Source of the DNA: Treponema sp.
GTDB taxonomy: Bacteria; Spirochaetota; Spirochaetia; Treponematales; Treponemataceae
DNA length: 35,462 nucleotides
Assembly (NCBI GenBank): GCA_017550685.1
Contig: JAFZOJ010000135.1
Span: 1 to 35,462 of the forward strand
Direction of reading: 5' to 3'
Position 1 is the stretch's first letter; the number at the start of each line of letters is the position of its first letter. Made by a program: the position numbers and the translations under genes. The notes below the pieces were generated by a model. That model was given only the letters and a program-made list of their open reading frames with translations. It was not told where the DNA came from and searched no databases. This document shows positions 16,796-23,951 of this stretch, piece by piece.

Positions 16796-17568
16796 TCAGG
16801 TAAATTGAATGCCTTGCAGCTGTTTTTCCAGAGCTGTTCACTCAGTTCTTCAAGGTCCATTTCCAGCATTTCGGCAAGGAATCGGGCTGTAGAAGGCAGA
16901 TAAGCCGGCATTGTTCGCTTTTTCTCGCGGAATTCGGCCGGAATCATAAACGGACTTTCTGTTTCTATAAGAATGCGGTCTACAGGAATATTCATTATGG
17001 TTTCGTGCAGGTTGCGTGCGTTACGGTATGTAAGGTTTCCTGCAAAGCTGAACCAAATATTGTAATCAAGACATTTCTGGGCATATTCAGCATCTTCAGA
17101 ATAACAATGCAGAATGGCACCCTTATCCGGCATACGTTCTGTAAGAACATCAAAAACATCGCGGCCGGCATCACGGTTATGAATGATTACAGGCAGATTA
17201 TGCTTCTGTGCAATTTCAAGCTGAGTAATAAAAAGCTCAATCTGAGAACGCTTGTCTCCAAACTGTTTAAAATAGTCCAGACCTGTTTCGCCTACAGCAA
17301 CAACATTTGGCAGAGCAAGATACTTTTCTATTGTATTTATATAATCCGGACCCGGGTTTGTTACTTCAGAAGGAGCTACTCCAACTGCGTGATACAAGCC
17401 TGGAGCTGCCTTGAGGCTGTTATAAACCTTTGGAAAATCCATAAGGCTGTTATTAATACTTACAATACGGGCAACTCCAGCCTGCTTTGCCTGCTGAATT
17501 ACACGTAATTGTTCAATAGGGTCATCGTATATAAGCCCGATGTGGGCGTGAGTATCAAAAAACTTCAT
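16792..17568 (-). CDS. TatD-family metal-dependent hydrolase
   Basis: A 258-aa TIM-barrel hydrolase; family members act as DNases or D-aminoacyl-tRNA deacylase-like enzymes. Metal-site residues: H7 and H9 in DTHAHIG, E94 in VAVGETGLDYF, H130 in VIIHNRDA, H155 in ILHCYSEDA. The usual final Asp in LLETDxP is replaced here: ILIETESPF has E204. That substitution might retain a carboxylate ligand but is unusual. The start is 17568, with GGAAG 8 nt upstream and the DTHAH motif at the expected N-terminal place. It is followed by dus with an ATGA overlap. A promoter is predicted at 17622-17650. Confidence 0.93.
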   Translation of the reverse strand: MKFFDTHAHIGLIYDDPIEQLRVIQQAKQAGVARIVSINNSLMDFPKVYNSLKAAPGLYHAVGVAPSEVTNPGPDYINTIEKYLALPNVVAVGETGLDYFKQFGDKRSQIELFITQLEIAQKHNLPVIIHNRDAGRDVFDVLTERMPDKGAILHCYSEDAEYAQKCLDYNIWFSFAGNLTYRNARNLHETIMNIPVDRILIETESPFMIPAEFREKKRTMPAYLPSTARFLAEMLEMDLEELSEQLWKNSCKAFNLPE

Positions 17569-17621
17569 GGCTTTACTTCCTGATTTGTAGTGATGAAACT
17601 CTCGTTTTTTATTGTACTTAT

Positions 17622-17650
17622 AAGATAACACAGGTTTTGCAAGCCGTCAA
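17622..17650 (-). promoter_or_regulatory. Predicted promoter of tatD-dus
   Basis: Minus strand: -35 TTGACG (17645-17650), 17-nt spacer, extended -10 TGT-TATCTT (hexamer 17622-17627). The spacer contains one complete arm of an 11-bp inverted repeat (17631-17641), so a protein bound there would block the promoter. Predicted leader about 47 nt. Confidence 0.55.
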
Positions 17651-17697
17651 ATTCTTTTTTGGCACCGGCGGTATTGTCGGGCTGCCTGCAAAACCTG
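17631..17697. repeat. 11-bp inverted repeat around the tatD promoter
   Basis: CAGGTTTTGCA (17631-17641) and its perfect complement TGCAAAACCTG (17687-17697) are 45 nt apart. One arm lies between the -35 and -10 of the predicted tatD promoter. The pair also lies just past the chemotaxis-receptor stop. It may be a two-site operator or a long-loop stem at the end of the receptor transcript; there is no T-run. Confidence 0.6.
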
Positions 17698-17708
17698 ATT
17701 ATGCCGGT

Positions 17709-19781
17709 TTATACGGTAAATTGATCTATCTGGCCGCCAATTTCGGTGATGGAATCCTTTACCATAAGGGCATTCTGAGACAATTCTTCTCCACTTTCGT
17801 GAATTCTCTTTGCACCCTCTGACATTTCGTCCATACTGGTCTTCATTGCGCCCGAAGAATCCTGAAGTCCTGCAATATTGCGGAAAATAAGCTTGTTTCC
17901 TTCGATCATTTCCTGTGCGGCATTGCTAACTTCGGTAGTACTCATGTTCATTGTAGCAAGGGTTTCGATAACCTGCTTTGAACCTTCCCTCTGTTCGGTC
18001 ATTGCAACCTTAATTTCACGAACCAACTGGTTTGTATTGCCGATTTCGTCAGAAACAATTGTAAAGGCGTTGCTTGCTTCCTGGGAACCGGTAACAACCT
18101 CAAGAATAGAAGCCTGAATGCTCTTAAGCTGTTCACCAATTCTCTTAGACTGTGCTGTAGAGGTTTCAGAAAGCTTACGGATTTCGTCTGCTACTACGGC
18201 AAATCCCTGTCCTGCTTCTCCGGCATGAGCAGCCTCAATTGCGGCGTTCATGGCAAGAAGGTTTGTCTGACTTGCAATGCTTGCAATGGCCTGGTTTGCT
18301 TCCTGCAGCATCTTTGATTTGTCTTCAATTTCATGAATCATCTGGTTTACGGCTGTCTGCTTTTCCTGTCCGGACTGAGACTGCTGTTCAAGCTGACCAA
18401 AGGATTCTGCCATTTTGTCTACAGATTTATTTACAGACTGAATGTTGCCAATCATTTCTTCAATGGCGGCAGAAGCCTGAGTTACTCCGTCTGCCTGCTG
18501 ATTAATCATTCTTTCAAGGGAATCGATATTTGCGGCAATCTGATTAACGGCTCCGGCTGTTTCCAGAACGTTTTCGGACTGTGTTGTAATCTGATTATGA
18601 ACCGAATCAATGTTTGCAATCATCTGGCTGATGGCGCTTGCAGTATTCTGGGTACTTGTGGACATGCTTTCGCCCACATTGTTCAGATTCTGTGCCGAAA
18701 CCTTAACGTTATCAATAATACACTGGAGCTTTTCAATAAACTGATTTTCGTTGTCTACAAGCTCGCCAAAAACCTTAAAGATTGATCTTCGGTTCAGGGT
18801 AACACGCTTGGTAAGGTCGGCATTTCCGGAGCTCAAATCCTTTACTGCTTCGTTAAGAATAGAAAGCTGATTTACTATATTTATAATCTGAACAGCCAGA
18901 GTGATTACGATAATTGCGGCAATAATTCCTGCGATGATGGCGGTAAGACCATAGTCAATATAATCTTTTCCGGTGTAGCTCTTAAATAAAACCATATGCC
19001 AGCCTACCAGCGACATAGGAGCCAGTACATATTCCGAAGATTTTATTGTTGCAAAGCTTACGTCTTCTGCTAAATAATTAATAGATTGAATTTGAGGAAT
19101 CTCTTCCAGAATGCTCTTTTTGTGTTCGATGATTGAGTCGTCAAGAGCTCCTGTGATTTCAAGACCGTCATTAAAAAGATACATGGTGATGCGCGGGTCC
19201 AGGCCTTCGTACATTTCGGCAATCATGTTGGTAAGAGGAATACCGGTTCCAATAACACCGATTGGTTTTCCGTTATCTTTTACAACGGCATTTACCCAGA
19301 GGTTTGTCTGCTTAAGGCTTGGATTGTAGTTGATGTTAAAGTTGTATACATCAGTTTCGTACATGGTCATGTTGTACCAGTATTCATCAGGATTATCCGG
19401 ATCCAGAGTGTAGCTGTACTGCATGTCACTCCAGAATTTGTGGTCTGTATCAGAAATCCAGAAAATTGATTTTGATTTAAAGGATTCTTTGAAGGAGCTT
19501 AAATCCCTAAAGGCTGCTTCGCGGATGGCGTCATCATCAGGATTAATAAGGTAAGCCTTGATGGAAGGCATTTTCATCATCTGCAAGACAAGTGTGAGCT
19601 GCTCATTCATTGATGTTTCAAAGCTTGCTCTTTTTACACGGGCAACCATTTCCATATCATCATCTGACTGAGTACGGAATCTTTTTCGGGCAATATTATC
19701 AATAAGTCCAGAAAGAAGTACAAGTCCAATTGCTCCAACTATTGCTAAAATTATACTGATTCTTTTAAGTTTGGAATTCAT
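17709..19781 (-). CDS. Methyl-accepting chemotaxis protein
   Basis: A 690-aa receptor. TM1 is at about 8-28, an extracytoplasmic Cache-type sensor domain follows (about 35-275, with FWISDTDHKFWSD, DEYWYNMTMYETDVYN and NGKPIGVIGTGIPL), TM2 is at about 277-303, then a HAMP-like linker and the long helical signalling domain. The hairpin tip that binds CheA/CheW is conserved: SQTNLLAMNAAIEAAHAGEAGQGFAVVADEIRKL. The Cache pocket suggests a small ligand such as an amino or organic acid, but which one cannot be read. GGAGG is 8 nt before the ATG and the gene has its own promoter, so it is a single-gene unit. It implies a motile, chemotactic cell. Confidence 0.96.
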   Translation of the reverse strand: MNSKLKRISIILAIVGAIGLVLLSGLIDNIARKRFRTQSDDDMEMVARVKRASFETSMNEQLTLVLQMMKMPSIKAYLINPDDDAIREAAFRDLSSFKESFKSKSIFWISDTDHKFWSDMQYSYTLDPDNPDEYWYNMTMYETDVYNFNINYNPSLKQTNLWVNAVVKDNGKPIGVIGTGIPLTNMIAEMYEGLDPRITMYLFNDGLEITGALDDSIIEHKKSILEEIPQIQSINYLAEDVSFATIKSSEYVLAPMSLVGWHMVLFKSYTGKDYIDYGLTAIIAGIIAAIIVITLAVQIINIVNQLSILNEAVKDLSSGNADLTKRVTLNRRSIFKVFGELVDNENQFIEKLQCIIDNVKVSAQNLNNVGESMSTSTQNTASAISQMIANIDSVHNQITTQSENVLETAGAVNQIAANIDSLERMINQQADGVTQASAAIEEMIGNIQSVNKSVDKMAESFGQLEQQSQSGQEKQTAVNQMIHEIEDKSKMLQEANQAIASIASQTNLLAMNAAIEAAHAGEAGQGFAVVADEIRKLSETSTAQSKRIGEQLKSIQASILEVVTGSQEASNAFTIVSDEIGNTNQLVREIKVAMTEQREGSKQVIETLATMNMSTTEVSNAAQEMIEGNKLIFRNIAGLQDSSGAMKTSMDEMSEGAKRIHESGEELSQNALMVKDSITEIGGQIDQFTV

Positions 19782-19835
19782 AACAATATCCTCCGGTTAC
19801 AAAATCGAGCACAACAAGAATGTTTCTATTAGAGT

Positions 19836-19864
19836 ATTGTATTACTATTGATAGAAATATGCAA
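19836..19864 (-). promoter_or_regulatory. Predicted promoter of the chemotaxis receptor
   Basis: Minus strand: -35 TTGCAT (19859-19864), 17-nt spacer, -10 TACAAT (19836-19841). It lies in the 97-nt gap after azlD and predicts a leader of about 48 nt with GGAGG. Confidence 0.6.
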
Positions 19865-19878
19865 ATTTTTTTGTTTTT

Positions 19879-20181
19879 TTAGAAGAAAAATTCTGCAATA
19901 AATACCACAATACAGCAGGCGCAGGCAACCGGGAAAAGTCCTGCTCCAACGAGAGAAAGGATTATTCCTACACCAAGAGCGATAATTCCGGCAATTGGGG
20001 ACTGTGTTGCTTCGATAATGGCCGGGAAAGTCATTACAGCAAGCGTTACATATGGTACATAATACAAAAACGAGCGGATAAAGCGGTTTTTGATTGGTTT
20101 TCGTATGAGAGTGAGCGGGAGCACGCGTATAAGGTATGAAACTCCAAAAGCTGTGAATATGGCAAGGTAGTTGTAAATCAT
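19879..20181 (-). CDS. azlD: AzlD-family branched-chain amino acid exporter subunit
   Basis: A 100-aa membrane protein with about four hydrophobic helices. The start MIYNYLAIFTAFGVSYLIRVLPLTLI and the segment RSFLYYVPYVTLAVMTFPAII are typical of AzlD. With AzlC it forms an exporter for branched-chain amino acids or analogues; the actual substrate here is unknown. Its ATG overlaps the azlC stop by 4 nt. Confidence 0.93.
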   Translation of the reverse strand: MIYNYLAIFTAFGVSYLIRVLPLTLIRKPIKNRFIRSFLYYVPYVTLAVMTFPAIIEATQSPIAGIIALGVGIILSLVGAGLFPVACACCIVVFIAEFFF

Positions 20182-20969
20182 AGAGTGCCCCCATCTGTTC
20201 CAGCGTCCTCCGGGGTCCCTGAGGCTCTCGAAGGGGCAACCTGGTCTGTCGGGGTCCCTGAGCCTGTCGAAGGGCCCTCTTCAATCGGCTTTACCAGCGC
20301 AACAATACTAGCAATAACAACTGTAAGGATGATCGTCCTTGTGCCGCTCGACAAATCTTTTACAAACGGCAGGATTCCGCAGATATAGCTGCACAAAAAG
20401 CTTACGCAAACTGCAATGGCAATTACAAGATTTTTGCGGGCTGGCGGAATGATGATTGCAAGAAACATACCGTAAAGAGCAACAGAAAGTGCGCTTACTA
20501 CACGCGCCGGCAGAAAGTTTCCGGCTATAATTCCCAAGGAAGTTCCAAGACTCCAAAGCGTTGCGGCTATGAGGATGGCTCCGTAATTGTATACCGGCTG
20601 AATTGTACCGGGGCGGGCAATTGTAATACCAAAAATCTCGTCTGTAATGCCAAAGCCTACCAAAAAACGGTGAATCATTGGTGTGGCAGGATCAAATCTC
20701 TGGGCCAGGGCACAGCTCATAAGCAGGTAGCGGGCGTTTACGACAAGTGTGATGATGGCAATTTCCAGAAAGGAGGCTACGGCCTGCATGGAAGTAAAAA
20801 GTGCATACTCGCCGGCAGAAGCAAGATTAAAAAAGCTTGCTATAAAACCCTGAATTGGGGTAAGTCCGGCGTTTCGGGCAACAATACCAAGAGAAAAAGA
20901 CACTGCAAAATAGCCAAGGCCGATTGGGACTCCGTCCCGCAGACCCTCTAAGAAAGGTTTTCTAGACAT
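20178..20969 (-). CDS. azlC: AzlC-family branched-chain amino acid permease with repeat-encoded tail
   Basis: A 263-aa polytopic membrane protein. GLRDGVPIGLGYFAVSFSLGI, the small-residue-rich SAGEYALFTSM and NARYLLMSCALAQRF are AzlC hallmarks. The last ~33 residues (EEGPSTGSGTPTDQVAPSRA...) are encoded by two family 2 repeats (20214-20235 and 20253-20274) and do not resemble AzlC; relatives end near VALVK. The tail is hydrophilic and probably cytoplasmic or periplasmic. The gene starts 3 nt after the pyrK-pyrD stop, with AAAGGTG upstream, so the exporter pair is cotranscribed with pyrimidine genes; no functional link is evident. Confidence 0.93.
   Translation of the reverse strand: MSRKPFLEGLRDGVPIGLGYFAVSFSLGIVARNAGLTPIQGFIASFFNLASAGEYALFTSMQAVASFLEIAIITLVVNARYLLMSCALAQRFDPATPMIHRFLVGFGITDEIFGITIARPGTIQPVYNYGAILIAATLWSLGTSLGIIAGNFLPARVVSALSVALYGMFLAIIIPPARKNLVIAIAVCVSFLCSYICGILPFVKDLSSGTRTIILTVVIASIVALVKPIEEGPSTGSGTPTDQVAPSRASGTPEDAGTDGGTL
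20214..20235. repeat. Family 2 repeat in the azlC tail, copy a
   Basis: Intact core CCCTGAGGCTCTCGAAGGG. On the minus strand it encodes APSRASGTP near the AzlC C-terminus. Confidence 0.88.
20253..20274. repeat. Family 2 repeat in the azlC tail, copy b
   Basis: Variant core CCCTGAGCCTGTCGAAGGG, 17 nt from copy a and in the same orientation. It encodes GPSTGSGTP. Confidence 0.88.
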
Positions 20970-20972
20970 GTG

Positions 20973-22889
20973 CTACACCTTTGGGGTCCCTGAGGCTCTC
21001 GAAGGGCCTTGTATAATCCCCTTAAAATCTGCAAGCTTTGCATACCCCTTTCTCTTCATAAATGCGGCAAGTCCGTCAATAATTTCTATCATGGCCGGCG
21101 GGTTTGCAAAGGTGGCGGTACCAACCTGAATTGCATCTGCACCTGCCATAATAAACTCTACTGCGTCCTGCCAGGTGGCAATGCCTCCAAGGGCGATAAC
21201 CGGAACACGCTGTTCGGCCGGCAATGTATTTATAGCCTGAACAAGCTCGTAAACAAGACGAACTGCAATCGGGCGGATCGCCGGTCCACCAAGACCGGCC
21301 TTGAGTTTTTCAAATATAGGAACACCACGTTCAATATCAATTGCTATTCCCTGGAAAGAGTTGCAGAGGCTTATGGCGTCTGCACCGGCTTTTATACATT
21401 CAAGTGCAACTGAATTAAGCTCAAGCGACTGTGGTGTAAGCTTTACGGCGAGCGGTTTTTTTGTTACGGCACGTACTGCACGGACAACTTCTCCGGCTGC
21501 CTGGCAGGTCATTCCAAAGGCGGCTCCTCCTGCACTTACGTTAGGACAGGAAATATTGAGCTCTATCATTGGGACTTCTGTTTTATCAAGGAGCTCGGCA
21601 CCCTTTGTGTAGGTTTCGAGGCTGCTTCCACTAAGGTTTGCAATGGCAACCGGGCCAAGCTTGAGCATAGCAGGCAGCTCGTGTTCTATAAAATGCGGGA
21701 TTCCTGGATTCTGAAGCCCGATTGAATTCATAAGGCCGGATGGAGTTTCGTAAACACGGATTCCATCATTGCCCTGGCGTGGTTCAAGAGTAAGACCCTT
21801 GCTGGAAATTCCGCCAAGACGGCTTACATCAAAAACAGATTCATATTCTGTACCAAAGCCAAAGCAGCCCGAGCTTGCAATAACCGGGTTGTTGAAATGA
21901 ACTCCGGCGATGTTTACGCTAAGATCCGGCTCGGTTGTGAGTGGGTCACGACGTTTTTGAATTCTTATTCCGGCAACCTGACCTCTTGTAGCTGTTCCAT
22001 CAAGATTTTCAAAATCAAGAATGCGGCTGTAGAAAACAGGGCCTTCTGAACAGCAGCGCTTTTTTCCTTCGCTGGTCTGGATCGTACAGCCAAGACAAAC
22101 GCCAACACCACAAGCCATGCGGCTTTCCATACTAAGATAACATGGAAGATTGCAGGCCTCGGCAATTTTCTTTACATAGGCCAGCATTGGAAGAGGTCCA
22201 CAAGCATAAACAGCGGCATAGTTTCCATTTTGCAGGGTTTTTTCTGTAAGCGCTGCAGGCAACATTCCTTTTAAGCCAACCGAACCATCGTCTGTTGTGA
22301 TTGCAAGGTTTGCAGGTTTGATATTTTCTAAGCCGTAGCTTCCGCTTTTGAAGGAAGCATAAAAATCATAAGACTGAGCAGGAAGTGTTTCTGCAAAGCC
22401 GGCAACCGGTGCTACACCAATGCCGCCACCGATGATGCAAACCTTGCCGCCCTTCACTTCGACAAGCTCAGTACAAGCTAAGCTCAGGGACCCCAAGGTT
22501 GTGTGGTCCCTGAGGCTCTCGAAGGGCGCCGGAAAGCAATTCCCGCAAGGTCCCAGCAGGTTTACTTTATCTCCTGCCTTAAGACTGCAAAGCTCTACAG
22601 TTCCCTGACCTTTTATAAGGATAAGAAATTCTATCTGTGGGCGTTCAGCCTCTTTATTTACATGAAAAACACTTATAGGACGTCCAAGCAGAGTATTAGT
22701 TCTTGCTGCCTGAAGCATATAAAACTGCCCCGCAAGAGGAAGTGATTTTGGATGAGTCTCTTCGCTCCAGGGAAGCTCCACAACAAGCTGCCATACGCTT
22801 CCTTTTGGCGCCGCACCTTCCACAGCAGTACATCGCACAACCTGCGCCTGAGTATATAATGGGTATGTTTTATTACATTCTGATGACAT
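20973..22889 (-). CDS. Fused PyrK-PyrD: dihydroorotate dehydrogenase B, both subunits in one chain
   Basis: A 638-aa fusion that oxidises dihydroorotate to orotate and passes electrons via FMN, 2Fe-2S and FAD to NAD. Residues 1-295 are PyrK: GRPISVF (69-75, FAD), GGGIGVAP (154-161, NAD/FAD), and cysteines C260, C265, C268 and C279/C280 for the 2Fe-2S cluster. Residues about 323-625 are class 1B PyrD, with NISCPNV carrying the catalytic C448 and IALGGI near the FMN phosphate site. Family 2 repeats add residues ~123-146 between GPCGNCFPAP and GGKVCIIGG, and the C-terminal QGPSRASGTPKV. The start at 22889 has AGGAG; an upstream ATG at 22916 lies in a hairpin repeat. Cotranscribed after pyrF. Confidence 0.94.
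   Translation of the reverse strand: MSSECNKTYPLYTQAQVVRCTAVEGAAPKGSVWQLVVELPWSEETHPKSLPLAGQFYMLQAARTNTLLGRPISVFHVNKEAERPQIEFLILIKGQGTVELCSLKAGDKVNLLGPCGNCFPAPFESLRDHTTLGSLSLACTELVEVKGGKVCIIGGGIGVAPVAGFAETLPAQSYDFYASFKSGSYGLENIKPANLAITTDDGSVGLKGMLPAALTEKTLQNGNYAAVYACGPLPMLAYVKKIAEACNLPCYLSMESRMACGVGVCLGCTIQTSEGKKRCCSEGPVFYSRILDFENLDGTATRGQVAGIRIQKRRDPLTTEPDLSVNIAGVHFNNPVIASSGCFGFGTEYESVFDVSRLGGISSKGLTLEPRQGNDGIRVYETPSGLMNSIGLQNPGIPHFIEHELPAMLKLGPVAIANLSGSSLETYTKGAELLDKTEVPMIELNISCPNVSAGGAAFGMTCQAAGEVVRAVRAVTKKPLAVKLTPQSLELNSVALECIKAGADAISLCNSFQGIAIDIERGVPIFEKLKAGLGGPAIRPIAVRLVYELVQAINTLPAEQRVPVIALGGIATWQDAVEFIMAGADAIQVGTATFANPPAMIEIIDGLAAFMKRKGYAKLADFKGIIQGPSRASGTPKV
20985..21006. repeat. Family 2 repeat at the end of pyrK-pyrD
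   Basis: Intact core CCCTGAGGCTCTCGAAGGG. It encodes GPSRASGTP, the last residues of the fusion protein, and lies directly upstream of the azlC ribosome-binding site. Confidence 0.88.
22450..22526. repeat. Two family 2 repeats inside the pyrK domain
   Basis: Positions 22505-22526 are an intact core. 22450-22492 is an expanded variant with an internal partial duplication of CAAGCTCAG-like sequence. Together they encode about 24 in-frame residues (including FESLRDH and TELVEVK) between two beta-strands of PyrK. Confidence 0.85.
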
Positions 22890-22902
22890 AAAATCTCCTA
22901 TG

Positions 22903-22930
22903 AGATTCTGAAACAAGTTCAGAATGACGA
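22903..22930. repeat. Family 1 hairpin repeat upstream of pyrK-pyrD
   Basis: A 27-28-nt unit in AGAT...ATGACG orientation, perfect 8-bp stem ATTCTGAA/TTCAGAAT with the loop complement of CTTGT. It ends 13 nt before the pyrK-pyrD start, just 5' of AGGAG. Confidence 0.85.
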
Positions 22931-22935
22931 GTCTC

Positions 22936-22962
22936 TGTCATCCCGAACTTGTTTCGGGATCT
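22936..22962. repeat. Family 1 hairpin repeat overlapping the pyrF stop
   Basis: TGTCAT flank, perfect stem ATCCCGAA/TTCGGGAT, loop CTTGT, ATCT end. It overlaps the pyrF TAG (22961-22963). With 22903-22930 it fills the whole pyrF to pyrK-pyrD gap. Confidence 0.85.
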
Positions 22963-23875
22963 ATTTAGTCAAATCCACCTTACTATCAAAAGCCGCCTTT
23001 GCCGCAGCCCCAGTAATATCATCCATCGTAAGTGTGCCTGCCGCAATCTTGCCTTCAAGCTCTGCATTCTTCTTCCATGCACAAAGTATTCCTCGGCTAG
23101 AGTTCACAGTTCCGCCGGCCTTTTCCAGCAGTGTCTTACAAATTGCAGCATCGCCGCCCTGAGCACCGTAGCCTGGAATCAAAAAGAAGGTATCCTTGTA
23201 TTTATCACGAAGATATCTGGCATCGGCAACCTGGGTCGCACCAACTACGGCACCAAAAATCCCGCAGGTCTGGTCAGGATACTGCTGGGCAAAATCATTT
23301 CCAATTCGGGCAATTTCATCGCCAACGCGTTCAAGCAAAAGTCCGCCTGCCTTGAGTTCCTGATGTTCAATATCAGTCATGCCCGGGTTTGAGGTGCACA
23401 AAAGAACAAAGGCTCCCTTGCCGCCGTTTCCCGGTTCAGCATATTTTGTATAAGGCTGCAAAGTATCAAAGCCCATGTAAGGATTTATAGTTATGATATC
23501 AGTTTCAAAATCGCCGGTAAAATGAGCACGAGCGTATGCCTGAGAAGTTGCACCAATGTCTCCGCGCTTAATATCAGAAATTGCAATCAGGCCGCTTTCG
23601 CGCACCAGCTTAAGAGTCTGAGCATAAACCTTGAGTCCTTCAAGTCCCATTGCCTCATAATAAGCAATCTGAACTTTAAAACAGCAGGCAGTTTTATCAG
23701 CCGCCACGCGATTGATAATTTCCTTATTATAAGCAAGCACAGCCGCAGGCGCACTTTCATACTGTTTAATTATATTTTCCGGAATGTAAGAAGGATCAGT
23801 ATCCAGCCCCACACACAAAGGTCCGTTTTTTGCCGCCAGCTCCTGAAGAACCTGCATTTTATGTTTGTTATTCAT
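22961..23875 (-). CDS. pyrF: Orotidine 5'-phosphate decarboxylase, type 2
   Basis: A 304-aa enzyme for the last step of UMP synthesis. The type 2 signature is present: PLCVGLDTDPSYIP, AYNKEIINR, FKVQIAYYEAMGLEG, and the catalytic SDIKRGDIGATSQAYA containing the Lys and Asp residues, then IPGYGAQGGD near the phosphate site. The start at 23875 (MNNKHKM) is preceded by TATAAT and 7 nt with no Shine-Dalgarno, so the mRNA is probably leaderless; M62-equivalent at 23857 is the alternative and also lacks a ribosome-binding site. The downstream pyrK-pyrD makes the substrate two steps earlier, so the pair is a small pyrimidine operon. Confidence 0.93.
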   Translation of the reverse strand: MNNKHKMQVLQELAAKNGPLCVGLDTDPSYIPENIIKQYESAPAAVLAYNKEIINRVAADKTACCFKVQIAYYEAMGLEGLKVYAQTLKLVRESGLIAISDIKRGDIGATSQAYARAHFTGDFETDIITINPYMGFDTLQPYTKYAEPGNGGKGAFVLLCTSNPGMTDIEHQELKAGGLLLERVGDEIARIGNDFAQQYPDQTCGIFGAVVGATQVADARYLRDKYKDTFFLIPGYGAQGGDAAICKTLLEKAGGTVNSSRGILCAWKKNAELEGKIAAGTLTMDDITGAAAKAAFDSKVDLTK

Positions 23876-23882
23876 GAGTCTG

Positions 23883-23911
23883 ATTATAGTAGAAATCGGG
23901 GGTTTCAACAA
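23883..23911 (-). promoter_or_regulatory. Predicted promoter of pyrF, leaderless
   Basis: Minus strand: -35 TTGTTG (23906-23911), 17-nt spacer, perfect -10 TATAAT (23883-23888), then 7 nt to the ATG at 23875. Confidence 0.6.
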
Positions 23912-23936
23912 TAAGATAGAAATACTTAAAAAAGTG

Positions 23937-23945
23937 TGTAATAAT
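23937..23945 (+). promoter_or_regulatory. Predicted extended -10 of the metallopeptidase gene
   Basis: TGT followed by AATAAT (23940-23945) lies 6 nt before the ATG at 23952. No convincing -35 and no Shine-Dalgarno are seen, so the mRNA is probably leaderless. Confidence 0.4.
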
Positions 23946-23951
23946 AGATTT

